Shown: one piece after another, positions 36,151 through 48,411 of the stretch | Layout: each line of letters starts with the position of its first letter | Numbering within the stretch: the first letter of the stretch is position 1 | Assembly (NCBI RefSeq): GCF_016860545.1 | Contig: NZ_BNEB01000005.1 | Span: forward strand, 2,356,001 to 2,420,000 | Length of the DNA: 64,000 bases | Reading direction: 5' to 3' | Source: Streptomyces asoensis | GTDB lineage: Bacteria; Actinomycetota; Actinomycetes; Streptomycetales; Streptomycetaceae | The notes under the pieces: generated by a model | Seen by the model: the letters and a program-made list of their open reading frames with translations, nothing else | Told to the model about the DNA's origin: nothing | The model's database searches: none | Translations under genes and position numbers: made by a program

Positions 36151-37097
36151 GTCCTCCTGGGGTCGAACGGGGAAGTGGCGGCGAGCTCCTCGAACAGTTC
36201 GCGCTCCCGGTCGCCGAGCTTGGGCGGCACCATGACGCGGAGTTCGGCGTACAGGTCGCCGTTCGCGCCCCGCGGGTTCGGCATGCCCTCGCCGCGCAGC
36301 CGCAGCCGCCGGCCGCTGGACGAGCCCGCGGGCACCGTGACCTTGGCCGTGCCACCGCCGGGTGTGGGCACCGGCACGGTCGCGCCCAGGGCCGCCTCCC
36401 AGGGGGTGACCGGGACCTGGACGTGCACGTCACGGCCGTCCAGCCGGAACCGCGGGTGGGGCTGGACGCGCACCCGCAGGTACAGGTCGCCCGCGGCGGC
36501 GTCACCACTGCCCCGGCCACCCTCACCCGCCAGCCGGATGCGCTGCCCGTCGGTGACGCCCGGCGGCACGTCGACCTCGTACCGCCGCGGCTGCCCGGTG
36601 GGACCGGCGAGCGTGACGGTTCGACGGCCGCCTCGGTACGCCTCCTCGACGGTGAGCGGCAGTTCGGCCTCCTGGTCCGCTCCGGGGACCCCGCCGCGCG
36701 CGGCTCCGGCTCCGAACATGGAGCCGAGCAGGTCCTCGATGTCGATGCCCTCCGCGCCGAGGTCGTCGCCGAAGCCGGTGGCGTACCGGACACGGGGACC
36801 GCCACCGCCTGCGGTCCTCCGACCGCGGAAGCCTCCGCCCGCTCCCGCCGCGACCCGTTCGTCGAAGTCCTCCGGGATCTTGCGGAAATCCTCGCCGAAG
36901 CGGTCGTAGCGGGCTCGGGTCTTGGGATCGGACAGGACGCTGTACGCCTCGTTGAGGTCCTTGAAGCGCTCTTCCGCCCCGGGGTCCTTGTTGACGTCGG
37001 GGTGATGCCTGCGGGCGAGTTTGCGATATGCCTGCTGGATCTCGTCCTGGCTCGCGGTCGGCGACACGCCCAACACCTCGTAGAAGTCCCGTGCCAT
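36147..37097 (-). CDS. dnaJ: DnaJ-family co-chaperone, CbpA-like (type II)
   Basis: Hsp40 of 316 aa. The J domain (1-68) has the HPD motif at about 32-34, followed by a Gly/Arg-rich linker (about 80-135) and two C-terminal client-binding beta domains (LPLTVEEAYRGG onward). The CxxCxGxG zinc-finger region of classic DnaJ is missing, so it is a CbpA-type protein. That agrees with the CbpM-like modulator encoded next to it. It stimulates the DnaK ATPase and delivers clients. ATG 37097, 6 bp after the grpE stop. Confidence 0.92.
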   Translation of the reverse strand: MARDFYEVLGVSPTASQDEIQQAYRKLARRHHPDVNKDPGAEERFKDLNEAYSVLSDPKTRARYDRFGEDFRKIPEDFDERVAAGAGGGFRGRRTAGGGGPRVRYATGFGDDLGAEGIDIEDLLGSMFGAGAARGGVPGADQEAELPLTVEEAYRGGRRTVTLAGPTGQPRRYEVDVPPGVTDGQRIRLAGEGGRGSGDAAAGDLYLRVRVQPHPRFRLDGRDVHVQVPVTPWEAALGATVPVPTPGGGTAKVTVPAGSSSGRRLRLRGEGMPNPRGANGDLYAELRVMVPPKLGDRERELFEELAATSPFDPRRT

Positions 37098-37103
37098 GGC
37101 GGG

Positions 37104-37712
37104 TCACTCCCGCTTCGCGACGGTCACGGCGGCGGGCCTGAGCTGTCGTTCGCCGTCCCCGTACCCGGGGCGCAGCACCTGGACGACCGTGCCCGGTGGG
37201 GCGTCGGGGTCCTGGACGACACCGACCACCTCGTGCAGGGCCGGGTCGAAGGCCACGCCGGTCTCCGCATGCCGCGGGTAGCCGAGCAGTTCGAGGACGT
37301 TCACCGCCTGGTCGCGTACGGCCCGGACGCCCTCCACGATCGCGCCCGGATCGGCGCCCGCGTGGGTCAGGGCGAGTTCGAGGTTGTCGAGGACGGGCAG
37401 GAAGGCGGCCGCCGTGCGGGACCGCTCGACCGCCCGTTCGCGCTCCAGTTCCCTGGCGTGACGCTTGCGAAGGTTGTCGAGGTCGGCGAGTGCGCGCCGC
37501 CAGCGGTCCTCCAGTTCCTGGATCGCGGTCGTGTACTCGTCCTCGGCACGCGCGGGGCCTGCGGCGTCGGGTCCCGGTTCGCCGTTCCCCGCTTCGGACC
37601 GGGGCGGGCCCGGTTGGGGCAGATCCTCTCGCGGAGGGCGTCCGGCGCCTTCGGGGACCGGTACGACCGGATCCGACGCGGGCCGGTCGGGTTCCTGGGG
37701 GTGGGTGGGCAT
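37104..37712 (-). CDS. grpE: GrpE nucleotide-exchange factor
   Basis: Exchange factor for the DnaK encoded just upstream (202 aa). The first 65 residues are acidic/Pro-rich, followed by a long coiled-coil (about 68-110: ELEDRWRRALADLDNLRKRHA) and the C-terminal beta domain (VAFDPALHEVVGVVQDPDAPPGTVVQVLRPGY). It lies 8 bp downstream of dnaK and 6 bp upstream of dnaJ. Confidence 0.93.
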   Translation of the reverse strand: MPTHPQEPDRPASDPVVPVPEGAGRPPREDLPQPGPPRSEAGNGEPGPDAAGPARAEDEYTTAIQELEDRWRRALADLDNLRKRHARELERERAVERSRTAAAFLPVLDNLELALTHAGADPGAIVEGVRAVRDQAVNVLELLGYPRHAETGVAFDPALHEVVGVVQDPDAPPGTVVQVLRPGYGDGERQLRPAAVTVAKRE

Positions 37713-37720
37713 GGCGCGCC

Positions 37721-39622
<1,902 letters not shown>

Positions 39623-39911
39623 GGGGAACTCCTCCCGGTACGGCGCCTGCGCCGACCTTGCGGATCACGTTCGTTCAGGTAGAAGAGGGACCTCCGCCGG
39701 TTTCCCGACGATGCGCACGGAGGATCCCGAACACTCCCCAGGGTGACGAGCCGGACGGCTCCACGCCTGCGCCTGGCGGGCCAGGAATGCACGGGCCCGG
39801 TCGCCCCACGAGGACGAGAGAAAGATTCCGGACATCTCGGGTAGGCCGGCCGGGAGCGGGTACGCGATAGCACTCTCCTTCCTGAAGACTCGGGGAGAAC
39901 GGAGTGATCCC
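39623..39911. other. Divergent promoter region of dnaK and the GAF-PucR gene
   Basis: 289 bp. I looked for HAIR, CIRCE and GGAAT-N18-GTT elements and saw none. Two GGGTA strings (39838-39842, 39857-39861) read toward the PucR gene and resemble SigB-type -10 elements (GGGTAT), but lack a matching GTTT -35. Good ribosome sites flank both starts. Confidence 0.4.
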
Positions 39912-41690
39912 ATGGCCGACAGTCGGACGCACAGCCTGTACCACCGCCGCTCCGACTGGGAGGGCAGCCTTCCGCGGGACAGCGCCGGCGGGCGCCTCAC
40001 AGGCGCGCGGAGATTCCCCCGCCCACCCGCTCCGACCCCGGCCGATCACCTCCGCGCGCTGATGGCGCTCTCCCGCGCCCTGTCCGACGCCCCGGACGAA
40101 GACGAGATCCTGCGACTGGCCATGGACCACATAGCCGCCGCGGGGCCGTACCGCGCCGAGGCCGGATACCTGAAGGTGGGCGGCGACCTGGTCCCCAGTC
40201 CGAGGAACGGGCGGGCGCACGCCTCGGCCGTGGGCCGCAGGGTGCGGGATCTGGCCGGGCGGGACGGTCCCGTGACCGTACCCGGCAGGTCGTGGGGCCG
40301 GGCTCTGGGGCTGCGCGGCCTCGAGGGACTCCACGGCTACCTCGTGGTGACGTCCCGCTCCCGGCCGTCCGAGGCCGATCGGTCCCTGCTCGCCACGATC
40401 GTCCGGCACACCGCTGCCGCCTTGTCACTCGCCTTCGCACACCACCGCCAACGCGAGGACGCGTTGGAGCTGCACCGGCTGAGGGACGAACGCACGACCC
40501 TCCAGCGGCAGCTGATCTCCGTCGTGGCGGAGCTGGGGTACGAGCGGGCCGTGCACTCGCTCATGGCCGACGTCGCAGCCTCGAGCGACGGCGAGGAGGC
40601 GATCACCCGCGCACTGCACAGGCTCACCGGACTCCCCGCGCTGGTCGAGGACCGCTTCGGCCGGCTGAGGTCCTGGACCGGCCCCAGCCGCCCCGACCCC
40701 TATCCCGAGCCGGACCCCGTGCGCCAGGACGCAATGCTGCACGCCGTCGCCCGTCAGGCCGGGCCGGTGCGGGTGAAGGACCGGCTGATCGCCCTGGTCC
40801 GCCCGCACGGCGAGATCCTGGGCGTACTGGCCGTGGTCGATGCCCGGGACGAGGCCGACGGGCACACCGTGCTCGCGCTGGAACACGCCGCCGCGTCGCT
40901 CGCCCCGGAGCTGACGCACCTGCGCGACCTGGCCGAAGTGGAACTCAGGCTGCACCGCGAGCTGGTCGACGACCTCCTGGCGGGAACGGACGAGGCGAGC
41001 GCGTACGCCCGGTCCGAGGCGGTCGGATACGACCTGCACCGCAGCCACTACGTCGTCGTGGTGCAGTGGCCGAACCGGACCGCGGACGATTCCTTCGCGC
41101 AGACCGTGGGACGGGCGGCTTCTGCCGTGGGCATGCGCTCGCTGCTGACCCGACGTTCCGACCACGTGGTCCTGGTCGCCGACGACAGGCCGCACGCCCG
41201 GGCGTTGTACGAGGCGCTCGCCCGGGAGACCGGGACACGGTCCGGGACGATCGGGGTGAGCGCCCCCTGCGACTCCCTGGACGACATCCCCCACCGCTAC
41301 CAGGAGGCGCAGCGTGCCGTGGAGGTGCGCCGTCACTCCCGCGAGCGCTACGGCACGACGTTCTTCGACGAGATGGGCCTCTACCGCATCCTGGGACCCG
41401 GCAACGACTACCGGGAACTGGAGACGTTCGTCCAGGAGTGGCTCGGGCAGCTCATCGACTACGACTCCCGGCACCGCACGGCCATGGTGAAGACCCTGTC
41501 CCGGTACTTCGACTGCGGCGGCAACTACGACGAGACCGCGGAATCCCTCGCGATCCACCGCAGCACGCTGCGCTACCGGCTCCAGCGCATCCGCGACATC
41601 AGCGGCAACGACCTCGCGAACGTCGAGGACCGGCTGAACCTCCAGGTGGCGACCCGAGTGTGGAAGGTCGTGCTGGGCGGGCCGGGCTGA
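39912..41690 (+). CDS. GAF-domain PucR/CdaR-type transcriptional regulator
   Basis: Regulator of 592 aa, divergent from dnaK. An N-terminal GAF-like sensor domain (about 45-180: LRALMALSRALSDAPDEDEI … YLVVTSRSRPSEADRSLLATIVRHTAAAL) is followed by a second sensor-like region. Next comes a CdaR-type GGDEF-like domain (about 360-460), and the C-terminal PucR helix-turn-helix (YDETAESLAIHRSTLRYRLQRIRDI, about 540-565). Candidate controller of the chaperone operon or of the dehydrogenase at 42016. ATG 39912 with GGAGTGATCCC upstream. Its ligand is unknown. Confidence 0.85.
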   Translation: MADSRTHSLYHRRSDWEGSLPRDSAGGRLTGARRFPRPPAPTPADHLRALMALSRALSDAPDEDEILRLAMDHIAAAGPYRAEAGYLKVGGDLVPSPRNGRAHASAVGRRVRDLAGRDGPVTVPGRSWGRALGLRGLEGLHGYLVVTSRSRPSEADRSLLATIVRHTAAALSLAFAHHRQREDALELHRLRDERTTLQRQLISVVAELGYERAVHSLMADVAASSDGEEAITRALHRLTGLPALVEDRFGRLRSWTGPSRPDPYPEPDPVRQDAMLHAVARQAGPVRVKDRLIALVRPHGEILGVLAVVDARDEADGHTVLALEHAAASLAPELTHLRDLAEVELRLHRELVDDLLAGTDEASAYARSEAVGYDLHRSHYVVVVQWPNRTADDSFAQTVGRAASAVGMRSLLTRRSDHVVLVADDRPHARALYEALARETGTRSGTIGVSAPCDSLDDIPHRYQEAQRAVEVRRHSRERYGTTFFDEMGLYRILGPGNDYRELETFVQEWLGQLIDYDSRHRTAMVKTLSRYFDCGGNYDETAESLAIHRSTLRYRLQRIRDISGNDLANVEDRLNLQVATRVWKVVLGGPG

Positions 41691-42015
41691 TGCCTGGCTG
41701 GAACTTGTGTGCGGGTGGCATCAGCAGCAGTAGTGGGGCGGGGTGCCCTGCCAACAGCGCTGCGGTGGCGTGGGCCGGGCGGAGGAGGAGCATCTGCCGG
41801 CCCTGCGCATGCCGGGACCGCCGGCGGCGATCCGGTCGAGCGTCGCTGTGCGAGAACGCGGTGGCCATCGCGAGGATTCGTTCCATGACGCGGGCGACGA
41901 CACGGCCGGGCGTGCGTCCTCGGGGCCGTTCGAGATCAACTGTCCCTCCCTCGGCAAAAAGCGCTTCACCATCCGACGGTCGGCATCCGCCGAGCGCGGT
42001 CGACCGGACCGCAGG
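41691..42015. other. Intergenic region between convergent genes
   Basis: 325 bp between the PucR-type gene and the convergent dehydrogenase. Short open frames exist but none has a ribosome site plus plausible protein composition. No clear terminator hairpin found. Confidence 0.4.
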
Positions 42016-43440
<1,425 letters not shown>

Positions 43441-43489
43441 GGCGCCTCCCTGGAGTCGGGGTTCCTCGGGTTTCCATGCCCGGCCCCGC

Positions 43490-44590
43490 TCACACCTGCT
43501 CAGTCTGTCCCGTGGCTCGGCCTTCGGTACGCCTCCCGCTCACGGCGGCAGCGGCCCGGACGCTGGGTGTGCGCCGGGGACGGACGGCACGGCGGGTGAC
43601 GCCCGCGGCCCACTGGTCGCTCGCGGGGAGACGTCTTCCGGCAGATCCGTGCGCGTCGTGCTGCTGGTGGCCGAGCCTGGCCCGTCCGGAGCGAGGCGAA
43701 CGCAGGGCGACGACGTGGAGGTCGACCAGGTCGAGCAGCGCCCGCAGCGCCGAGCTGGGTCGCCGGGTCGACGACGTGCCGAGATGCATGCTCCAGCGGA
43801 GCACGGTGCCGGCGACGTCCAGGACGTGCAGGCCGGGGGTGCGGGCAACGCCGAACGCGGGCAGGAAGGCGATGCCCAGACCGTGCCGGGCCAGTGCCGC
43901 CCCCATGTCGATGTCGGGCACTTCCAGTGCGACCCGGCGTGCGACACCCGCCGCCGCGAACGCCCGGTCGAGCACCTCACGGTTGCCGTAGCCCGGCGGG
44001 AAGTCCACGAAGGGCTCCCCGGCGAGGTCCGCAAGTGCCACCTCTGTCCGCTGCGCGAGCGGATGGGCGTCGCTCACCACCAGGACGAGCGGCACGGTGG
44101 CCAGCTCCCGTGCGTCGATCCCGGCGGGTCTGTGCTCGGGCAGCGACAGGAAGGCCACGTCCAGGTCTCCGCCGAGCAGCGCGTGCGCCAGTCCCGCCGA
44201 GCCGGTCGTCGCCAGCCGCAGCCGGACGTCGATCGCCGGATGCCTCCCGTGGAGCTGTCCGAGGAGCGCGGGCAGGTCCACCACCTCGACCGAGGCCATG
44301 GCGCCCACGTTCACCGTGCCGCGCAGCGTGTCCTGTGCGGCGCGCACGGTGTCCTGGGCCGCCTGAGCGGCGTGCAGGGTGGCCCGAGCCTCCGGCAGCA
44401 GCGCCGCGCCCGCCCCGGTGAGCCGGACCCGCTGCGACGTGCGCTCGAACAGCGCGCAGCCGAGCTCGCGCTCCAGGGAGCGGATCGCGGCGGACACCCC
44501 GGACTGCACCACGTGCAGCCGACGGGCGGCACGCGTGAAACTCAGCTCCTCGGCGACCGCGATGAAGTGCTCCAGCTGACGTAGCTCCAC
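43490..44590 (-). CDS. LysR-family transcriptional regulator
   Basis: Regulator of about 366 aa with the classic N-terminal winged helix (VELRQLEHFIAVAEELSFTRAARRLHVVQSGVSAAIRSLERELG) and a periplasmic-binding-like effector domain. GTG 44590 places the domain at the N-terminus as usual; an in-frame ATG at 44632 adds 14 residues, and neither has a strong ribosome site. The protein is about 60 residues longer than normal (around 300) because of an Arg-rich tail after LVDLHVVALRS. That tail suggests the original stop was lost by a small frameshift. It lies divergent from an MFS transporter gene, its likely target. Confidence 0.82.
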   Translation of the reverse strand: MELRQLEHFIAVAEELSFTRAARRLHVVQSGVSAAIRSLERELGCALFERTSQRVRLTGAGAALLPEARATLHAAQAAQDTVRAAQDTLRGTVNVGAMASVEVVDLPALLGQLHGRHPAIDVRLRLATTGSAGLAHALLGGDLDVAFLSLPEHRPAGIDARELATVPLVLVVSDAHPLAQRTEVALADLAGEPFVDFPPGYGNREVLDRAFAAAGVARRVALEVPDIDMGAALARHGLGIAFLPAFGVARTPGLHVLDVAGTVLRWSMHLGTSSTRRPSSALRALLDLVDLHVVALRSPRSGRARLGHQQHDAHGSAGRRLPASDQWAAGVTRRAVRPRRTPSVRAAAAVSGRRTEGRATGQTEQV

Positions 44591-44635
44591 ACGGGAAGTG
44601 TCACTCGCATTGCTGGAGCCCAGCAAAAACATTCG

Positions 44636-46018
44636 TTGGCACTGATCCTGGCTGGTGAGGAGGATGGAAAGCACCGTCCACTTCCGCCCGGGGAGGGCCC
44701 CCTGCCTGCCGTTCCGACGCCGCTCAGCCGTCCCACAGCCGACGCCCCCGACGGCCCGAGCCGTCGGGTCCCGGCACCCACGCCCGCCGACCCGCCGCCC
44801 CGCGCCCCCGCCCGGCGTCGTGCCTCGCACGCGACCGGCTTCTGGTTCGTGGCGGTCGCCTTCACCGTGCTGATGGCCTTCGGCACCGCGCCGACCCCGT
44901 TGTGGCCGCTGTACGAGGCCCGGGACCACTTCGGGGCGACCACGGTCACGGTGGCGTACGCCTCGATGGTCGTGGGCGCAGCGGGCGCCTTCCTCGGACT
45001 GGGACACCTGTCGGACCGGGTCGGCCGGCGGCGCATCATCGTCCCGGCGCTGCTGGTCGGCATCGTCGCGTCGGTCGTGCTGATCGTGTGGCGGGACCTG
45101 CCGGGGCTGATCGCGGGCAGGATCCTGAACGGTGTCGGACTGGGGCTGATGGCCTCGACCGCGACGACGTACCTGCACGACCTCTACCACGAGGCCCGTC
45201 CGGATCGGAGGGATTCGGTGCTGCCCGGCATCGTGGCCACCGCCGCCAACCTCGGCGGGCTGGCCTCAGGGCCCCTGATCGCCGGTGCCGCCGCCGAGTG
45301 GCTTCCCACGCCCCTGATCACCACCCAGGCGATCTTCACGCTGGCCATGGCAGTGTGCCTGGCGCTGGTGCTGTGCACCCCGGAGACCGTGGACCTGGAA
45401 CTGCCGGCGGCCGATCCGCCCAGCAGGTTCGTCCTGTGCCCCGGCGGCCGGCGGACGTTCGGCGCGGCCGGCGCGCTGGGCGCCTTCGCCTCCCTCGGGG
45501 CGAGCGTGCTCCACGGCACCCTGCACACCGACTCGCACCTCGTGGTCGGCCTGGCGGCCTTCCTCATGTTCGGTTGCGCGGCGGCCGCCCAGCTGGTGCT
45601 GGGCCGGCTCCCGCTGCCCCGGCTCCTGACCGTGGGGGCGGTCGTCTTCCCGGTCGGCCTGGCCCTGTGCGCCCTCGCCCTCCATCACCCGGCGCTCTGG
45701 CTCTACCTGGTCGCCGTGTCCCTGTCGGGAGCCGGCTCCGGGCTGCTGTTCAAGGCAGGAGTCGAACGTGCCGGTTCAGTGGCCGGTCCCGCCTCGCGCG
45801 CGGGGGTCCTCGCCGTGTTCTTCGTCGTCGCGTACCCGGGAATGGGCCTGCCCTCCGTCCTGTTCAGCATCGCCCTGCGGCACTTCGCCGTGCAGACCGC
45901 GATGATCGGCTTCGCGGCGGTCCTCTCCTGCGGCGCCGTCGTGTCGGTCGCCGTCGCGTTGCGCGACCGCGCACCCGGTCCCGGCACGCTCTCGGCGCAG
46001 CCCGCTAGCCCCTCCTGA
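44636..46018 (+). CDS. MFS transporter
   Basis: Proton-coupled efflux-type transporter of the major facilitator superfamily, about 12 spans. The conserved loop after the second span reads LGHLSDRVGRRRIIV (MFS motif A). Ends with a short cytoplasmic tail. The N-terminal 65 residues before the first span (FWFVAVAFTVLMAFGTAPTPLW) are Pro/Arg-rich, and the only in-frame start that keeps this span is TTG 44636, which lacks a ribosome site. The true start or an upstream frameshift is therefore uncertain. Divergent from the LysR gene, a common pairing in which the regulator controls the exporter. Confidence 0.82.
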   Translation: MALILAGEEDGKHRPLPPGEGPLPAVPTPLSRPTADAPDGPSRRVPAPTPADPPPRAPARRRASHATGFWFVAVAFTVLMAFGTAPTPLWPLYEARDHFGATTVTVAYASMVVGAAGAFLGLGHLSDRVGRRRIIVPALLVGIVASVVLIVWRDLPGLIAGRILNGVGLGLMASTATTYLHDLYHEARPDRRDSVLPGIVATAANLGGLASGPLIAGAAAEWLPTPLITTQAIFTLAMAVCLALVLCTPETVDLELPAADPPSRFVLCPGGRRTFGAAGALGAFASLGASVLHGTLHTDSHLVVGLAAFLMFGCAAAAQLVLGRLPLPRLLTVGAVVFPVGLALCALALHHPALWLYLVAVSLSGAGSGLLFKAGVERAGSVAGPASRAGVLAVFFVVAYPGMGLPSVLFSIALRHFAVQTAMIGFAAVLSCGAVVSVAVALRDRAPGPGTLSAQPASPS

Positions 46019-46067
46019 CCTCCCTGCGGCGCATGCGACACCGGCTGTCTGGGAGGCGCGGACCTGG

Positions 46068-46084
46068 GCACCCGGTCCGGGTGC
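46068..46084. promoter_or_regulatory. 17-bp palindrome upstream of the aldo/keto reductase gene
   Basis: GCACCCGG-T-CCGGGTGC, perfect except for the central base. Lies 37 bp before ATG 46121 and 50 bp after the MFS stop. It could be an operator for the reductase gene or the core of a terminator for the MFS transcript. Confidence 0.45.
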
Positions 46085-46120
46085 GCGCGACACTGACCCG
46101 CGGCAGACGGGAGGCACGAG

Positions 46121-46966
46121 ATGTCTGCGGAATCGGCCGGAACGATCGCACTTCCCTCCGGTGAGGAGATCGCGGCGCTCGGGCAGGGCACCTGGTACCT
46201 GGGCGAGGACCCGGCCCGGCGGGAACAGGAGATCGCCGCACTGCGGCTGGGCGTGGACCTGGGCATGACCGTCGTCGACACGGCGGAGATGTACGGCGAC
46301 GGCGCAGCCGAGGAGCTCGTCGGCGAGGCCCTCCGGGGACGCCGCGAGGAGGTCTTCCTGGTCAGCAAGGTGCTGCCCGGCCACGCCGATCGGAAAGGCA
46401 CCGTCGCCGCCTGCGAGGGCAGCCTGCGGCGGCTCCGTGCGGAACGGCTGGACCTCTACCTGCTGCACTGGCGGGGACGGTGGCCACTCGAGGAGACCCT
46501 TGCGGGATTCACCGACCTGATGGAGGCGGAGAAGATCCGTTACTGGGGCGTGAGCAATCTGGACGTCGCCGACATGGTCGAGCTGACCGCCCTCCCCGGC
46601 GGTGGTGCCGTGGCCGTCGACCAGGTGCTGTACAACCTCTCCCGGCGCGGCATCGAGTGGGATCTGCTCCCCTGGTGCCGCGAGGCCGGGGTGGCGGTCA
46701 AGGCCTACTCACCGATCGAGCAGGGGCGGCTGCTGCAGGTCGAGGCTCTGGGTGCCGTGGCCCGGGCCCTCGGAGCCACGCCGGCCCAGGTGGCACTCGC
46801 CTGGGTGCTGGCGCAGGGGGTGGCCGCGATCCCGCGTTCCGGATCACCCGACCACGTCCGGGAGAACCGCGGCGCGGTGGACCTCCGCCTTCCCACCGAG
46901 GCGCTCGACGCCCTCGACAAGGCGTTCCCGCCGCCCAGCGGGCCCGCGCCCCTGGATGTGCTCTGA
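46121..46966 (+). CDS. Aldo/keto reductase
   Basis: NADPH-dependent carbonyl reductase of 281 aa (AKR fold). The catalytic tetrad is recognisable: Asp in VVDTAEMYG with Tyr four residues on, Lys in LVSKVLP and His in YLLHWRG. The C-terminal cofactor-binding segment AIPRSGSPDHVREN is typical of AKR5/YeaE-like enzymes. Likely reduces toxic aldehydes or ketoaldehydes such as methylglyoxal, which fits the stress theme. ATG 46121 follows GGGAGGCACGAG. Confidence 0.9.
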   Translation: MSAESAGTIALPSGEEIAALGQGTWYLGEDPARREQEIAALRLGVDLGMTVVDTAEMYGDGAAEELVGEALRGRREEVFLVSKVLPGHADRKGTVAACEGSLRRLRAERLDLYLLHWRGRWPLEETLAGFTDLMEAEKIRYWGVSNLDVADMVELTALPGGGAVAVDQVLYNLSRRGIEWDLLPWCREAGVAVKAYSPIEQGRLLQVEALGAVARALGATPAQVALAWVLAQGVAAIPRSGSPDHVRENRGAVDLRLPTEALDALDKAFPPPSGPAPLDVL

Positions 46967-47043
46967 CGGCGTTGACGGGATGCCGTGTCCCCCGCTCGTC
47001 GCTCTTGAGGCGTTGCAACGCCGTGCAGCTTCCCGCCGACGGC

Positions 47044-47065
47044 CGGCCGGCCGTACGGCCGGCCG
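47044..47065. terminator. 22-bp perfect palindrome, probable hairpin terminator
   Basis: CGGCCGGCCGT mirrored as ACGGCCGGCCG without interruption. Lies 78 bp after the aldo/keto reductase stop and 175 bp before the DUF1931 gene. Very stable as a hairpin once the inner bases form the loop. The rest of the 274-bp gap (46967-47240) holds nothing I recognise. Confidence 0.5.
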
Positions 47066-47240
47066 AGGGATGCCTGCGCACTTCATGCTGCTCTGCCAGG
47101 GGAAGAAGGGGCGCCCTTTTTCGGCCTCGGGTGAGGAGGCGCTCGGCAGGGGGCTCTGCGAACCTCGACCGGGTAACAGCCGACGGCGGCGCGGGCGGGC
47201 GCGAACAACGTCGTCCGTTCCGGGTAAGGAGGCGAGAGGC

Positions 47241-47690
47241 ATGACCGTGATGGGTGTGTCGAAGTTCGAGAGGTTCTTCCGCGCCGCCGCAAGCCTCGAC
47301 GTGGACAAGAACGACCTGAAGCGGTACGGCGACTTCGTCGACGCCAAGCTATACGACCTCCTGGTCGTCGGCCAGGCGTCGGCCAAGGCCAACGGCAGGG
47401 ATACCGTCGAACCGTGGGACCTACCGATCACCAAGGGCCTGCAGGAGAGCATCCACCGGTTCCGGCGGCTCGACGAGGAGGTCGAGCTGAAGCCGATCCT
47501 GGAACAGCTCGCCACGCACCCTCCCCTCGACAGGACACCCACCCAGGAGGCCGAAGAGCGCTACCCCGAGATCATCGGCGGTCTCAGCGTCGCCCTCGCC
47601 GAGACGTTCAAAACCATGTATCCGGATGTCAAGAACCCGCAGACGAGTCACTGGGAGGGCGTGACCGCGGTGTTCGACCGGCTGCTGTAG
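47241..47690 (+). CDS. DUF1931 family protein (histone-fold-like)
   Basis: Small protein of 149 aa. The N-terminal half (FERFFRAAASLDVDKNDLKRYGDFVDAKLYDLLVVGQASAKANGRDTVEPWDLPITKG) matches DUF1931 proteins, whose known structures contain a doubled histone fold. That suggests nucleic-acid or protein interaction, but no function is established. A strong ribosome site (AAGGAGG) precedes ATG 47241. It sits between stress-type genes and is followed by a damaged PfpI gene. No signal peptide or membrane span. Confidence 0.85.
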   Translation: MTVMGVSKFERFFRAAASLDVDKNDLKRYGDFVDAKLYDLLVVGQASAKANGRDTVEPWDLPITKGLQESIHRFRRLDEEVELKPILEQLATHPPLDRTPTQEAEERYPEIIGGLSVALAETFKTMYPDVKNPQTSHWEGVTAVFDRLL

Positions 47691-47814
47691 CAGTCGCGCC
47701 CCGGTGCGTGGCGCCGAACCGGTCCCCGGTCCGGGGATTGGGATCCGGACAGGCCCTGCCGGGTGTCCCTGCCGCTCGCGTCGTACCACGAGCGACTCGT
47801 GAAGGGAACCGACC

Positions 47815-48382
47815 ATGACACAGGAACTCCGGGGGATGCGCGTGGCAATTCTGGCCACCGACGGCGTCGAGCGCGTGGAACTCGACGAGCCGCGCGGTGC
47901 GCTGCAGGGCGCAGGGGCGAAGACCGAGATCGTCTCGCTCCACCCCGGCGAGATCCAGGCCCGCCAGTTCGACCTCAACGCGGCCGGAACCTTCCCCGTG
48001 GACCCGCCTGGTCGCCGACGCCTCCGTCGACGACTACCACGCCCTGTTGCTGCCCGGCGGCACCATGAACCCTGACCAGCTGCGCATGGACCGCGACGCG
48101 GTGCAGTTCGTCAAGGACTTCATGGCCAGCGGGAAACCGGTCGCATCGATCTGCCACGGCCCGTGGACCCTTGCGGAAGCCGACGCCGTACGCGGCCGCC
48201 GCCTGACCTCGTGGCCCAGCATCCGCACCGACCTGCGCAACGCCGGCGCGGAGATCGTCGCCGACCAGGAGGTGGTCGTCGACGGGCCACTGGTCACCAT
48301 CCGCGGCCCGGCCGACCTGCCCGCCTTCTGCGCTGCCGTCGTGGAACAGTTCGCCGGGGCGCACCACCCCATGCCCGGCTGA
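47815..48382 (+). pseudogene. PfpI/DJ-1-type glutamine-amidotransferase-like gene, frameshifted
   Basis: Starts at ATG 47815 (GAAGGGAACC upstream) with a normal DJ-1/PfpI N-terminus (GMRVAILATDGVERVEL). At the CCC run 48003-48005 the frame shifts: frame 1 continues into an Arg-rich nonsense tail stopping at 48075. The correct continuation (RLVADASVDDYHALLLPGG … ICHGPWTL with the nucleophile Cys … stop at 48382) is one base out of register. Removing one C restores a protein of about 188 aa, the normal length. Intact members act as glyoxalase/deglycase-like or chaperone-like stress proteins. Either a real inactivating mutation or a single-base sequencing error. Confidence 0.85.
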
Positions 48383-48411
48383 CCCGGCGGCCCGGAATGG
48401 GATCTCGGGCT

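Noticed and set aside
41599..41886. Small minus-strand open frame starting MERILAMATAF
   Set aside because: Half of it overlaps the 3' end of the GAF-PucR gene, the tail is Pro/Arg-rich, and there is no convincing ribosome site.
44655..44873. Alternative MFS start in another frame after AGGAGG
   Set aside because: The AGGAGG abuts the ATG with no spacing and the frame stops at 44873 before the first membrane span, so it cannot be the transporter start without a frameshift.
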